From an uncultured Bacteroidales bacterium (GTDB lineage Bacteria; Bacteroidota; Bacteroidia; Bacteroidales; UBA4417), in NCBI GenBank assembly GCA_937965665.1, contig CALCJE010000262.1, positions 1 through 5,249 on the forward strand: a DNA stretch of 5,249 nucleotides, in the 5' to 3' direction. Within the stretch, counting starts at the first letter, position 1; every line of letters starts with the position of its first letter. A program made the position numbers and the translations under genes. The notes below the pieces were generated by a model. That model ran no database searches. It was not told where the DNA came from and saw only the letters and a program-made list of their open reading frames with translations. Shown in pieces: positions 1 to 5,249 of the stretch.

Positions 1-893
1 TCGGTACGGTTATTATCGAGTAGCACCACATACATTTCGTCGGGACCGTCATTTTCATTTTCCTGTCGCGGCCCGGTAACAATTGAATTATAAACTGTAA
101 TATTTTGCCCTGTACCGTGCGTTGCCAGCAATGGCCAGAACAGATCGAGATCGCGAAGTTTTGGAATTATTTTTTCGATACCTGCAACTACAATATGTAC
201 TTTAGGAAAAGCCATGCTCATCATGGCATTGCCTTCGTTTTCGGTGAGACATACAGCCCCGATATCGGCTACCAGGAAATTAGCCCCGGTTATGCCGATG
301 TCGGCATTAAAAAATTTGTCGCGTAACAAGCCACGAACATAGGATGTAATCTGCTGGGGTGTGCTGCCTGCCGGTAACCCGAATTTTTGTGTAAACAGTT
401 CGGCCACTTCTTCTTTCGATTTATGCATGGCCGGGGTAACAATATGGTAAGGTTTTTCGCCCGCCTGCTGAACAATATATTCACCCAGGTCGGTTTCAAG
501 GGTTTCAATCCCGGCTTTTTCGAGGTGTTCGTTTAAGGCTATTTCCTCGGTAACCATGGTTTTGCTTTTCACAACATGCCTGGTCTGATGCCGTTTCATG
601 ATTTTGAGGATCTCACTAATGGCTTCGGAAGCATCCTGTGCCCAAATTACTTTACCGCCCCGCGATTGAAAGGCAGCTTCGAAGTCGACCAGGTATCTGG
701 CCAGTTCTGTAGTTACTTTGTATTTTATATGTGCGGCGCGTTCCCGGGCTAATTCGAGGTTGGCATATTGTTGCTTGCCTTTAACCACGGCAGCATCGTA
801 ACGCGAAATATTAAATGCAAGGGTTGCCCGGTGTACCTTATCGAACGCCTTTTTCTCACTGTCTTCAACAAACTTATTGTAGGAGTCGCTCAT
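1..893 (-). CDS. lutB: LutB/YkgF-type lactate oxidation iron-sulfur protein, C-terminus cut by window edge
   Basis: The minus frame is open from an ATG at 891-893 to the window edge, giving 297 residues (MSDSYNKFVEDSEKKAFDKV...) with no stop. The family is usually about 460-475 residues, so roughly one third is missing. What is visible is the N-terminal region and the LUD domain (DUF162), including the family-typical stretch with GTGQNITVYN and TGPR near residues 260-280, a DGPDEMYVVLLDN segment at the edge, and DIGITGANFLVADIGAVCLTE upstream of it (20 residues or fewer quoted per motif elsewhere). The C-terminal ferredoxin-like part with cysteine motifs for two [4Fe-4S] clusters would lie beyond position 1 and is not seen. 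In the known LutABC system this protein works in the cytoplasm with LutA and LutC to oxidise L-lactate to pyruvate. The gene upstream is rpiB, not lutA, so any partner must lie beyond the left edge or elsewhere. A Bacteroidota-type promoter lies just upstream; no Shine-Dalgarno is visible before the ATG. Confidence 0.9.
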   Translation of the reverse strand, partial: MSDSYNKFVEDSEKKAFDKVHRATLAFNISRYDAAVVKGKQQYANLELARERAAHIKYKVTTELARYLVDFEAAFQSRGGKVIWAQDASEAISEILKIMKRHQTRHVVKSKTMVTEEIALNEHLEKAGIETLETDLGEYIVQQAGEKPYHIVTPAMHKSKEEVAELFTQKFGLPAGSTPQQITSYVRGLLRDKFFNADIGITGANFLVADIGAVCLTENEGNAMMSMAFPKVHIVVAGIEKIIPKLRDLDLFWPLLATHGTGQNITVYNSIVTGPRQENENDGPDEMYVVLLDNNRT

Positions 894-933
894 GTAGTTT
901 CAGTTCAGGTAAAGAGTAAATAAATGTGTGTTG

Positions 934-965
934 CAAAGGTACTATTGCCTGCAATAAAGTACAAA
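934..965 (-). promoter_or_regulatory. Bacteroidota-type promoter for lutB, with an inverted repeat between the elements
   Basis: Read on the minus strand, TTTG (965-962) is followed after 20 bases by TACCTTTG (941-934). This fits the -33 TTTG and -7 TAnnTTTG pattern described for Bacteroides and Flavobacterium. Transcription would begin near 927, giving a leader of about 35 bases before the lutB ATG at 893. The spacer holds a perfect 6-base inverted repeat, TATTGC-CT-GCAATA (943-956), which could be a regulator site. The promoter sits in the 75-base gap after the rpiB stop, so lutB can probably be transcribed independently of rpiB. Confidence 0.5.
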
Positions 966-968
966 CCG

Positions 969-1415
969 CTATTTCAACGGGATCTTATCGATACGTGCCT
1001 GGTGGCGCCCACCTTCGAAATCAGTGGTTAAAAAGATTTGAACAGCATGCAGCGCTTCTTCCTCAGTAATAAACCTGCCGGGCAAACAGAGTATATTGGC
1101 ATCGTTGTGCGAACGCGCAAGCCGGGCAAGTTCTGTGTTCCAGCACAATGCAGCACGAATTCCGGCATATTTGTTGGCTGTCATACAAACCCCGTTTCCA
1201 CTGCCACATATTAACAATCCCATCGGGAATTGCCCATCGTTAACAGCGCTGGCTACCGGGTGTGCAAAGTCGGGATAATCGACACTATCAGGCGAATAAG
1301 CTCCAAAATCACGAACCGAATAACCTGATTCTGCGAGCTTTATCTTAATATATTCTTTTAATGCATAGCCACCCTGATCGCAGCCCAATGCCAAAGTTTT
1401 CGATTTATCAAACAT
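969..1415 (-). CDS. rpiB: RpiB/LacA/LacB-family sugar-phosphate isomerase (ribose 5-phosphate isomerase B)
   Basis: A 148-residue protein, the normal length for RpiB, which interconverts ribose 5-phosphate and ribulose 5-phosphate in the non-oxidative pentose phosphate pathway in the cytoplasm. Compared from memory with E. coli RpiB at a constant offset of 4, the catalytic cysteine is kept (C70 in LLICGSGNG, E. coli C66), as are the ring-opening histidine (H103 in SHNDAN, E. coli H99) and the phosphate-binding arginines (R137 and R141 in EGGRHQARI). The usual DH pair near the N-terminus (D9-H10) is D13-Q14 here (GCDQGGY), and the threonine after CG is serine (S72). I chose the ATG at 1415; an in-frame TTG at 1424 would add three residues (MLT), but nothing supports it. 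Neither start has a Shine-Dalgarno sequence. Family membership is near certain. The exact substrate is less so, because LacA/LacB (galactose 6-phosphate isomerase subunits) and allose 6-phosphate isomerases share this fold and motifs. Confidence 0.92.
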   Translation of the reverse strand: MFDKSKTLALGCDQGGYALKEYIKIKLAESGYSVRDFGAYSPDSVDYPDFAHPVASAVNDGQFPMGLLICGSGNGVCMTANKYAGIRAALCWNTELARLARSHNDANILCLPGRFITEEEALHAVQIFLTTDFEGGRHQARIDKIPLK

Positions 1416-1500
1416 TGTTAACAACTTATTTTATGCGTTTATTTATATCTAAAATTACCGGGCGCATTTTCTTTCAATATTAACAACTTACACCCTGAAG

Positions 1501-1508
1501 CAAAAGTA
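1501..1508 (-). promoter_or_regulatory. Possible -7 element for rpiB
   Basis: The minus strand reads TACTTTTG, an exact match to the Bacteroidota -7 pattern TAnnTTTG, 86 bases upstream of the rpiB ATG. I find no TTG or TTTG at the expected 17-23 base distance upstream, so the promoter is only half supported. Confidence 0.3.
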
Positions 1509-1576
1509 CATCCAAAAACAAGGTGTTTCATTATCAATGCAATAGAATTATTAAACAATTATTGTTAATAAGTGTG

Positions 1577-1584
1577 TACTTTTG
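1577..1584 (+). promoter_or_regulatory. Possible -7 element facing nadA
   Basis: The plus strand reads TACTTTTG, the same octamer as the one facing rpiB at 1508-1501. The nearest upstream TTG (1562-1564) is only 12 bases away, too close for a -33 element, and the nadA ATG is about 377 bases downstream, so this is a weak candidate. I saw no better promoter match closer to nadA. Confidence 0.2.
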
Positions 1585-1778
1585 TTACTAAAATGTGCAT
1601 AGATTTTGCTTGCTCTTAACAATGGTTTCACAGGTAGGCACCCGGGAGGTAACCTAAAAAAGTTTGCTGTTTTTACGAGTTGTTTTACAACACAATATGA
1701 ACAGTTCGGGGCTGTTTATAACCCATTATTTTAACAACTGTCACTCATATCAACAAGTTGTTAATAACACAGGTAAAA

Positions 1779-1790
1779 TGGTAATTACCA
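1779..1790. promoter_or_regulatory. 12-base perfect palindrome, possible operator
   Basis: TGGTAATTACCA is a perfect 12-base palindrome between two of the TTAACA-rich clusters, about 170 bases upstream of nadA. It has the form of a dimeric-regulator site, but I do not recognise the motif and there is only one copy. Confidence 0.3.
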
Positions 1791-1822
1791 AAACATAATA
1801 ACATTAACAACTGTTGAAAACA

Positions 1823-1831
1823 TGTGGATAA
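1823..1831 (-). other. Perfect DnaA box (TTATCCACA)
   Basis: The plus strand reads TGTGGATAA, the reverse complement of the consensus high-affinity DnaA box. It is directly preceded by TGTTGAAAA (1812-1820), a two-mismatch box in the same orientation with a 2-base spacer, and by a TTAACAACTGT repeat that overlaps it (1804-1814). The arrangement resembles box clusters of known bacterial origins. Confidence 0.6.
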
Positions 1832-1850
1832 ACTAGCACTTACTTCATCT

Positions 1851-1940
1851 GAAAATAAAAAACCAACAATATGCTAACATTATTAACAGCATAATAATAA
1901 CAACATACTTTAAATTAAAAAATAAATAATTATTTATTAC
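1851..1940. other. AT-rich tract, possible DNA unwinding element
   Basis: By hand count only 14 of these 90 bases are G or C. The tract lies just right of the perfect DnaA box and includes TAATAATAA (1892-1900), which would fit a loose DnaA-trio pattern ([T/A]A[G/A] repeats), and the TTATTAACA word at 1880-1888. It could equally be the AT-rich upstream region of the nadA promoter. Confidence 0.4.
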
Positions 1941-1946
1941 GGGATA

Positions 1947-1953
1947 GGGAGGA
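1947..1953 (+). promoter_or_regulatory. Strong Shine-Dalgarno sequence for nadA
   Basis: GGGAGGA ends 7 bases before the nadA ATG at 1961, a near-ideal ribosome binding site, and it fixes this start. The other starts in the window (893, 1415, 2900) lack one, as is usual in Bacteroidota. Confidence 0.7.
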
Positions 1954-1960
1954 TTGAAAA

Positions 1961-2896
1961 ATGGATAAGCTCGAATTAGTTGAAAAAATACAGGCATTAA
2001 AGAAGGAAAAAAATGCGGTTATACTTGCTCATTATTACCAGGTGCCTGAAATACAGGATATAGCTGATTATATTGGCGATAGTTTGCAGCTGTCGCAGCA
2101 GGCGGCTCAAACCGACGCTGATATTATTGTGTTTGCCGGCGTTCATTTTATGGCCGAAACGGCAAAAATTCTTTCGCCTTCAAAAAAAGTGTTGCTGCCC
2201 GACCTCGAAGCCGGTTGTTCGCTTGCGGCCAGTGCCCCTGAAAAGGAATTTTCGGATTTTGTAAAGCAACATCCTGATCATAAGGTTATTACGTATATAA
2301 ATTGTACGGCTGCAGTTAAAACATGGTCGGATGTAATTGTTACCTCCAGCAATGCGGTTAAAATTGTTGAATCGTTTCCTAAAGATCAGAAACTGATATT
2401 TGCACCCGATAAAAACCTGGGCGCATATATTAATGGCTTAACCGGGCGAAATATGTTGCTTTGGGATGGTGCCTGCGAAGTGCACGAAACCATCCGTACC
2501 GAAAGTATTATAAAGTTAAAACAGCAACATCCTGATGCTAAGCTGATTGCACACCCCGAATGTAAACAGCCTGTACTGATACTTGCCGATTATGTTGGTT
2601 CAACATCGGCCATGCTCGATTTTACAGCGAAGGACAGCTCCAAAAAATATATTGTAGCTACCGAAACAGGGATCGTTCACCAGATGCAGAAACTATCGCC
2701 CGAAAAGGAATTTATTGTTGTACCTTCTGACGAAACATGCGCCTGCAACGATTGTCCTTACATGAAGCTGAATACGCTTGAGAAATTATATCTTTGTATG
2801 CTTCACGAAAAACCCGAGATTATTTTGCCGGACGACGTGATTGAAAAAGCGCGCAAACCCATTGTGCGTATGCTCGAATTGTCAAAGAACAAGTAA
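1961..2896 (+). CDS. nadA: Quinolinate synthase NadA
   Basis: A complete 311-residue protein, typical of the shorter NadA type. NadA condenses iminoaspartate (made by NadB or an aspartate dehydrogenase) with dihydroxyacetone phosphate to give quinolinate, the first pyridine precursor of de novo NAD synthesis, in the cytoplasm. Visible family marks are AHYYQ (residues 23-27) with substrate-binding H24 and Y26, GDSLQLS (39-45), Y112 and N114 in TYINC, HPEC (198-201), and GSTSAML (213-219). The expected three cysteine ligands of the [4Fe-4S] cluster are present at C86 (EAGCSLA), C172 (GACEVHE) and C265 (CNDCPYM). C262-x-x-C265 forms the CxxC pair found in many homologues. The start is fixed by a strong Shine-Dalgarno 7 bases upstream. 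The next gene begins 3 bases after the stop, so the two are very likely co-transcribed. nadB and nadC are not in the window. Confidence 0.97.
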   Translation: MDKLELVEKIQALKKEKNAVILAHYYQVPEIQDIADYIGDSLQLSQQAAQTDADIIVFAGVHFMAETAKILSPSKKVLLPDLEAGCSLAASAPEKEFSDFVKQHPDHKVITYINCTAAVKTWSDVIVTSSNAVKIVESFPKDQKLIFAPDKNLGAYINGLTGRNMLLWDGACEVHETIRTESIIKLKQQHPDAKLIAHPECKQPVLILADYVGSTSAMLDFTAKDSSKKYIVATETGIVHQMQKLSPEKEFIVVPSDETCACNDCPYMKLNTLEKLYLCMLHEKPEIILPDDVIEKARKPIVRMLELSKNK

Positions 2897-2899
2897 AAT

Positions 2900-4468
2900 A
2901 TGATCCGGAAACAAAAGTACTTTATTCAGGTTGGCAACAGACTGCTGTTGAAAACTGTTTTTATACTCGTTTTTTCAGGTATTTCGTTTTTAACCGCGGT
3001 TGCCCAGCAACAGGTGAACCCGGTTACCGATGGTTTTGTAAAATTTTATTATCCATCCGGAAAACTTTCGAGCGAAGGTACCATGCGCAGTGGTAAGCCC
3101 GATGGTTACTGGAAAACATATTACGAAAACGGCCAGGTGAAATCGGAAGGAAACCGGCGAAATTACATGCTCGACAGTGTTTGGAAGTTTTATGATGATT
3201 CAGCAAGGCTTTTGGTATCAATCACTTATAAAAACGATAAAAAAAACGGCTTAAAAACAACATACCGTCAGGGCGAAGTAACTTCCGAAACTTTTGTGAA
3301 TGATGTAAAACAAGGACCTACCACCTACTATTACCCTGACGGCAAGGTTAGGCTGGTAATTAATTTTGTTGATGGACTCGAAAATGGCATTGCACGCGAA
3401 CTCGATACAGCCGGAACCGTAATAACTTACATGGAATACAAACGTGGTTTCCTGGTAAGCCGCGAACGTATAAACCGCAGGGATAGCAAAGGTTTGAAAC
3501 AAGGCCGCTGGAAATTCTTTTACGATAATAATACCGTGAAACTTGAAGGAGTTTACAAGGACGACAAAAAAAACGGGTACTTTAAGGATTACGACGAAAA
3601 CGGCAGCCTGCTCAGCGTTAAAAAATTTGTAAACGATGTGGAACAGGTAGAAGCACAGGAAGTTACCAGCCTTAAACTGAAAACCGATTATTACCCCAGT
3701 GGTAAGGTGAAAACAGTGGCCAGTTACAATGGCAATGTACCCGAAGGTGTTCGCCGCGAATACAACGAAGAAGGGAAAATTACCGCAGGATTTACTTATT
3801 CGAAAGGAGTGCTCACCGGTGAAGGTATTGTGGATGAGGAAGGAAACCGCGAAGGTGCCTGGCGCGAGTATTATACCAATTCGACCCTGCGTTCGGTTGG
3901 AACATATGCAAAAGGTAAGCCCGTTGGCAACTGGAAATATTATTACGAAAACGGGAAACTTGAGTCGGAAGGCAAATACACCAAATCGGGTCTGCTTGAT
4001 GGTACCTGGCGCTGGTATTTCGAGGATGGAAGCATACGCCGTATACAATCGTATATTGCCGGAATGGAAGATGGTGAGTATGAAGAATATGATGAAAACG
4101 CACGATTAATCGTTAAAGGTCAGTATGTTGAAGGTGTTGAAGATGGCGATTGGATTTATGATTTCGGAAGCTACCGCGAAACAGGAAGTTACAAAGGGGG
4201 TGCACGTTTCGGTAAATGGAAATCGTACTATGCTGATGGAACCCTGAGGTTCGAAGGTGAATATATCGACGATAACCTGAATGGTAAAGTAAACTGGTAC
4301 TGGCCAACCGGCAAACTGAAGGACCAGGGAAATTACGTGAACGGAAGCCGCGAGGGCGACTGGATTACCTTTAATGAGGATGGTACCCCGTTCCTGATTA
4401 TAACGTACCGTGGCGACGTTGAAAAACGCTATGACGGCGTTGTTATTAAACCGGCATTCGACGAATAA
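2900..4468 (+). CDS. Exported MORN_2-repeat (YwqK-like) protein
   Basis: A 522-residue protein with a signal peptide: basic N-terminus, hydrophobic core at about residues 17-33, and a likely cleavage after AVA (33-35), before QQQVNP. There is no lipobox cysteine, so it is probably periplasmic or secreted. From residue 44 to the end I count about 18 repeats of 22-25 residues of the form DGxWKxYYxNGKLxSEGxYxxGK. This is the MORN_2 pattern (PF07661) of proteins often labelled YwqK-family antitoxin. The clearest copies are at 68-91, 201-224, 318-390 and 437-484. Four units are longer than the rest (162-200, 225-259, 282-317, 485-522). The repeats probably form an extended beta-hairpin stack, and the function is unknown. 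No toxin gene is adjacent, so the antitoxin label should not be taken literally. It starts 3 bases after the nadA stop without its own Shine-Dalgarno, suggesting translation coupled to nadA. Confidence 0.88.
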   Translation: MIRKQKYFIQVGNRLLLKTVFILVFSGISFLTAVAQQQVNPVTDGFVKFYYPSGKLSSEGTMRSGKPDGYWKTYYENGQVKSEGNRRNYMLDSVWKFYDDSARLLVSITYKNDKKNGLKTTYRQGEVTSETFVNDVKQGPTTYYYPDGKVRLVINFVDGLENGIARELDTAGTVITYMEYKRGFLVSRERINRRDSKGLKQGRWKFFYDNNTVKLEGVYKDDKKNGYFKDYDENGSLLSVKKFVNDVEQVEAQEVTSLKLKTDYYPSGKVKTVASYNGNVPEGVRREYNEEGKITAGFTYSKGVLTGEGIVDEEGNREGAWREYYTNSTLRSVGTYAKGKPVGNWKYYYENGKLESEGKYTKSGLLDGTWRWYFEDGSIRRIQSYIAGMEDGEYEEYDENARLIVKGQYVEGVEDGDWIYDFGSYRETGSYKGGARFGKWKSYYADGTLRFEGEYIDDNLNGKVNWYWPTGKLKDQGNYVNGSREGDWITFNEDGTPFLIITYRGDVEKRYDGVVIKPAFDE

Positions 4469-4576
4469 TCAGCAGACCTCCTGAAAAAGTAAATGCACAG
4501 GCTACCTGCCTTCTTGTTGGTGGTACTTTGAATGCATGTTGAATTACGGCAACAAGGGTTAAATAACAGACGATAA

Positions 4577-5203
4577 TTATTCCATTTCGTAGCCTTCTAT
4601 AACCACAAATCCAGTGCCTAAAAAGGTTTTCGACCAGGTCGACATGTCTGAATCCTGTATTTTGTAAGTACCTTTTACCAATACTTTATGTGGCTCGCAC
4701 ACCCATTTGGCATTGGGAGTACCATCTGTACCCGTTTTGCCATAAGCCTTAAAAGTTGCTATGATGTTCCCGTCGCGATCGAGGATGCTGATTTTTCCTG
4801 CACCTGAAGTTCCCATCCCATCGTTATAATGGTCGGTTGTAATCCTTACAATCATGGTTGGCGATTGAATACTGAATTTTGATGGGTTTTTGGGATTTTT
4901 GCTTCTGGCATCCTCCTTGCGCCCAACCTCGAATATCACCCTCGTAGCTTTTTCATTTACTGCAGCTTTTTCATTTGCCTGGGATTGATTACCCGTTTTT
5001 GGATCAGGTACGGGTACTGCAACAGTGGCAGTCTTGTTTTTAGGATTTGCTTTTTGTTTGGCGAGTTCCTGGTCAATTTTGCTCACGGGCTTTGTTTCTG
5101 CCTGATGATTTTCAGTTTGTGTTTCAACAGGAGTTTCGTTGGTAACCGGCTGTGTATTAGCTGTATTGGCAGTATCATCGATAGGTGGCAATTGCATATT
5201 GGG
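4577..5203 (-). CDS. Unrecognised protein, 5' end missing: low-complexity linker plus compact C-terminal domain
   Basis: The genuine sequence covers 208 residues, from a proline codon at 5201-5203 to the TAA at 4577-4579. The frame continues right into adapter sequence, where a GTG (5216-5218) would add MLFRS; those five residues are artefact, so the real N-terminus is unknown. An ATG at 5195-5197 is possible but leaves no signal peptide. Residues 1-87 are rich in T, N, Q, E, K and P and look like a flexible linker. Residues 88-208 form a domain with TTDHYNDGMGTSG (122-134), a glycine-rich loop, PNAKWV (163-168), GTYKIQDSDMSTWS (178-191) and GTGFVVIEGYE (196-206). From memory this resembles a beta-rich domain of bacterial secreted or surface proteins with YHWNNG, PNAYW and DSDPATWSQN motifs, with no function I can name. 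The linker suggests a surface or periplasmic protein whose N-terminal anchor is lost. It converges on the MORN gene. Confidence 0.75.
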   Translation of the reverse strand, partial: PNMQLPPIDDTANTANTQPVTNETPVETQTENHQAETKPVSKIDQELAKQKANPKNKTATVAVPVPDPKTGNQSQANEKAAVNEKATRVIFEVGRKEDARSKNPKNPSKFSIQSPTMIVRITTDHYNDGMGTSGAGKISILDRDGNIIATFKAYGKTGTDGTPNAKWVCEPHKVLVKGTYKIQDSDMSTWSKTFLGTGFVVIEGYEME

Positions 5204-5249
5204 AGATCGGAAGAGCACACGTCTGAACTCCAGTCACTTAGGCATCTCG
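5204..5249 (+). other. Illumina TruSeq adapter with index TTAGGC (sequencing artefact)
   Basis: From AGATCGGAAGAGC at 5204 to the end, the sequence matches the 34-base TruSeq index adapter, followed by the 6-base index TTAGGC (5238-5243, TruSeq index 3) and ATCTCG (5244-5249), the first bases of the P7-side tail. It is library adapter read-through kept at a contig end and is not part of the genome. Any feature reaching into it should be trimmed at 5203. Confidence 0.98.

Larger units (their letters stand above)
1415..1888. repeat. Cluster of short TTAACAAC / TTGTTAATAA repeats
   Basis: Exact short repeats recur in the gap. TTAACAACTTA is at 1418-1428 and 1480-1490. TTAACAACTGT is at 1731-1741 and 1804-1814. 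TTGTTAATAA is at 1562-1571 and 1758-1767. Further core TTAACA words are at 1616-1621 and 1883-1888. The copy at 1415-1424 (TTGTTAACAA) is a perfect palindrome touching the rpiB start codon. Spacing is irregular, which fits protein-binding sites in an origin better than a tandem or CRISPR-type array. Confidence 0.7.
1416..1960. other. Candidate chromosomal replication origin (oriC) in the divergent rpiB-nadA gap
   Basis: These 545 bases hold no convincing gene. They contain a perfect DnaA box TTATCCACA on the minus strand (1823-1831), with TTTTCAACA two bases away (1812-1820). Further 9-mers two mismatches from the consensus are TTATTAACA at 1563-1571 (minus), 1759-1767 (minus) and 1880-1888 (plus), and TTATAAACA at 1713-1721 (minus). 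TTAACA or TGTTAA words are scattered throughout. To the right of the box cluster lies a tract that is about 84% A+T (1851-1940), a plausible unwinding element. The two nearest genes on each side are transcribed away from the region. DnaA boxes next to an AT-rich unwinding element are the standard make-up of bacterial origins; assigning this one is inference, since only one box is perfect and dnaA is not adjacent. The alternative is simply a long AT-rich regulatory gap. Confidence 0.5.

Noticed and set aside
105..508. Small open frames at 105-326 (plus) and 290-508 (minus)
   Set aside because: Both lie within lutB in other frames and show no domain or start signal.
1413..1424. TTG at 1422-1424 as the rpiB start
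   Set aside because: The in-frame ATG at 1413-1415 gives the normal family N-terminus and length. The TTG has no ribosome binding site and adds only three residues.
1433..1467. Inverted repeat ATGCG / CGCAT upstream of rpiB
   Set aside because: Five-base arms separated by 25 bases are expected by chance in a region this long.
1415..1888. TTAACAAC repeats as a CRISPR array
   Set aside because: The repeats are only 10-11 bases, irregularly spaced and in both orientations, with no uniform spacers.
3251..4048. Long minus-strand open frame (265 codons) opposite the MORN gene
   Set aside because: It is the antisense shadow of a repetitive gene. The plus-strand frame has a signal peptide and regular repeats, while the antisense product is an F/V/I-rich sequence without any recognisable domain.
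2900..4468. Toxin-antitoxin system, because YwqK-like MORN_2 proteins are often labelled antitoxins
   Set aside because: No small toxin-like gene is adjacent, the protein is exported and 522 residues long, and the upstream partner is nadA.
4513..4556. Inverted repeat CTTGTTG (4513-4519) / CAACAAG (4550-4556) as a terminator between the convergent genes
   Set aside because: The stem is only 7 base pairs, the loop is 30 bases, and no T-run follows on either strand, so it is not convincing.
5204..5218. GTG start of the last minus-strand gene at 5216-5218
   Set aside because: The codon lies within the TruSeq adapter and cannot be the natural start.

Overview
The window looks like a chromosomal contig end from a member of the Bacteroidota, possibly a Bacteroidales or Marinilabiliales relative. 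This rests on several things: a TTTG / TAnnTTTG promoter in front of lutB, mostly absent Shine-Dalgarno sequences, the MORN_2 (YwqK-like) exported protein, and the style of the LutB, RpiB and NadA proteins. The assignment is inferred from sequence character, not from a database search.

Layout, left to right. Positions 1-893 (minus) hold the N-terminal two thirds of a LutB-type lactate-oxidation iron-sulfur protein, cut by the window edge. Positions 969-1415 (minus) encode an RpiB/LacAB-family sugar-phosphate isomerase. Positions 1416-1960 form a long non-coding, AT-rich gap between divergent genes. It contains a perfect DnaA box (TTATCCACA), several two-mismatch DnaA-like 9-mers, many TTAACA/TGTTAA words and an 84% A+T tract, so it is a candidate chromosomal replication origin. 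Positions 1961-2896 (plus) are nadA, quinolinate synthase. Three bases later, 2900-4468 (plus) encodes an exported protein made almost entirely of about 18 MORN_2-type repeats. After a 108-base convergent gap, 4580-5203 (minus, stop at 4577-4579) is the C-terminal part of an unrecognised protein with a low-complexity linker and a compact, probably beta-rich, domain.

The last 46 bases (5204-5249) are not biological. They are an Illumina TruSeq read-2-side adapter with index TTAGGC, left on the contig end. The apparent start codon of the last gene lies inside that adapter, so this gene is really truncated at its 5' end.

Functionally the genes are mostly housekeeping: lactate oxidation, pentose-phosphate isomerisation and de novo NAD synthesis. 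No defence system, mobile element, CRISPR array or RNA gene is visible. The part most worth a second look is the 1416-1960 region, from which the flanking genes are transcribed outward in both directions, as is common at an origin.
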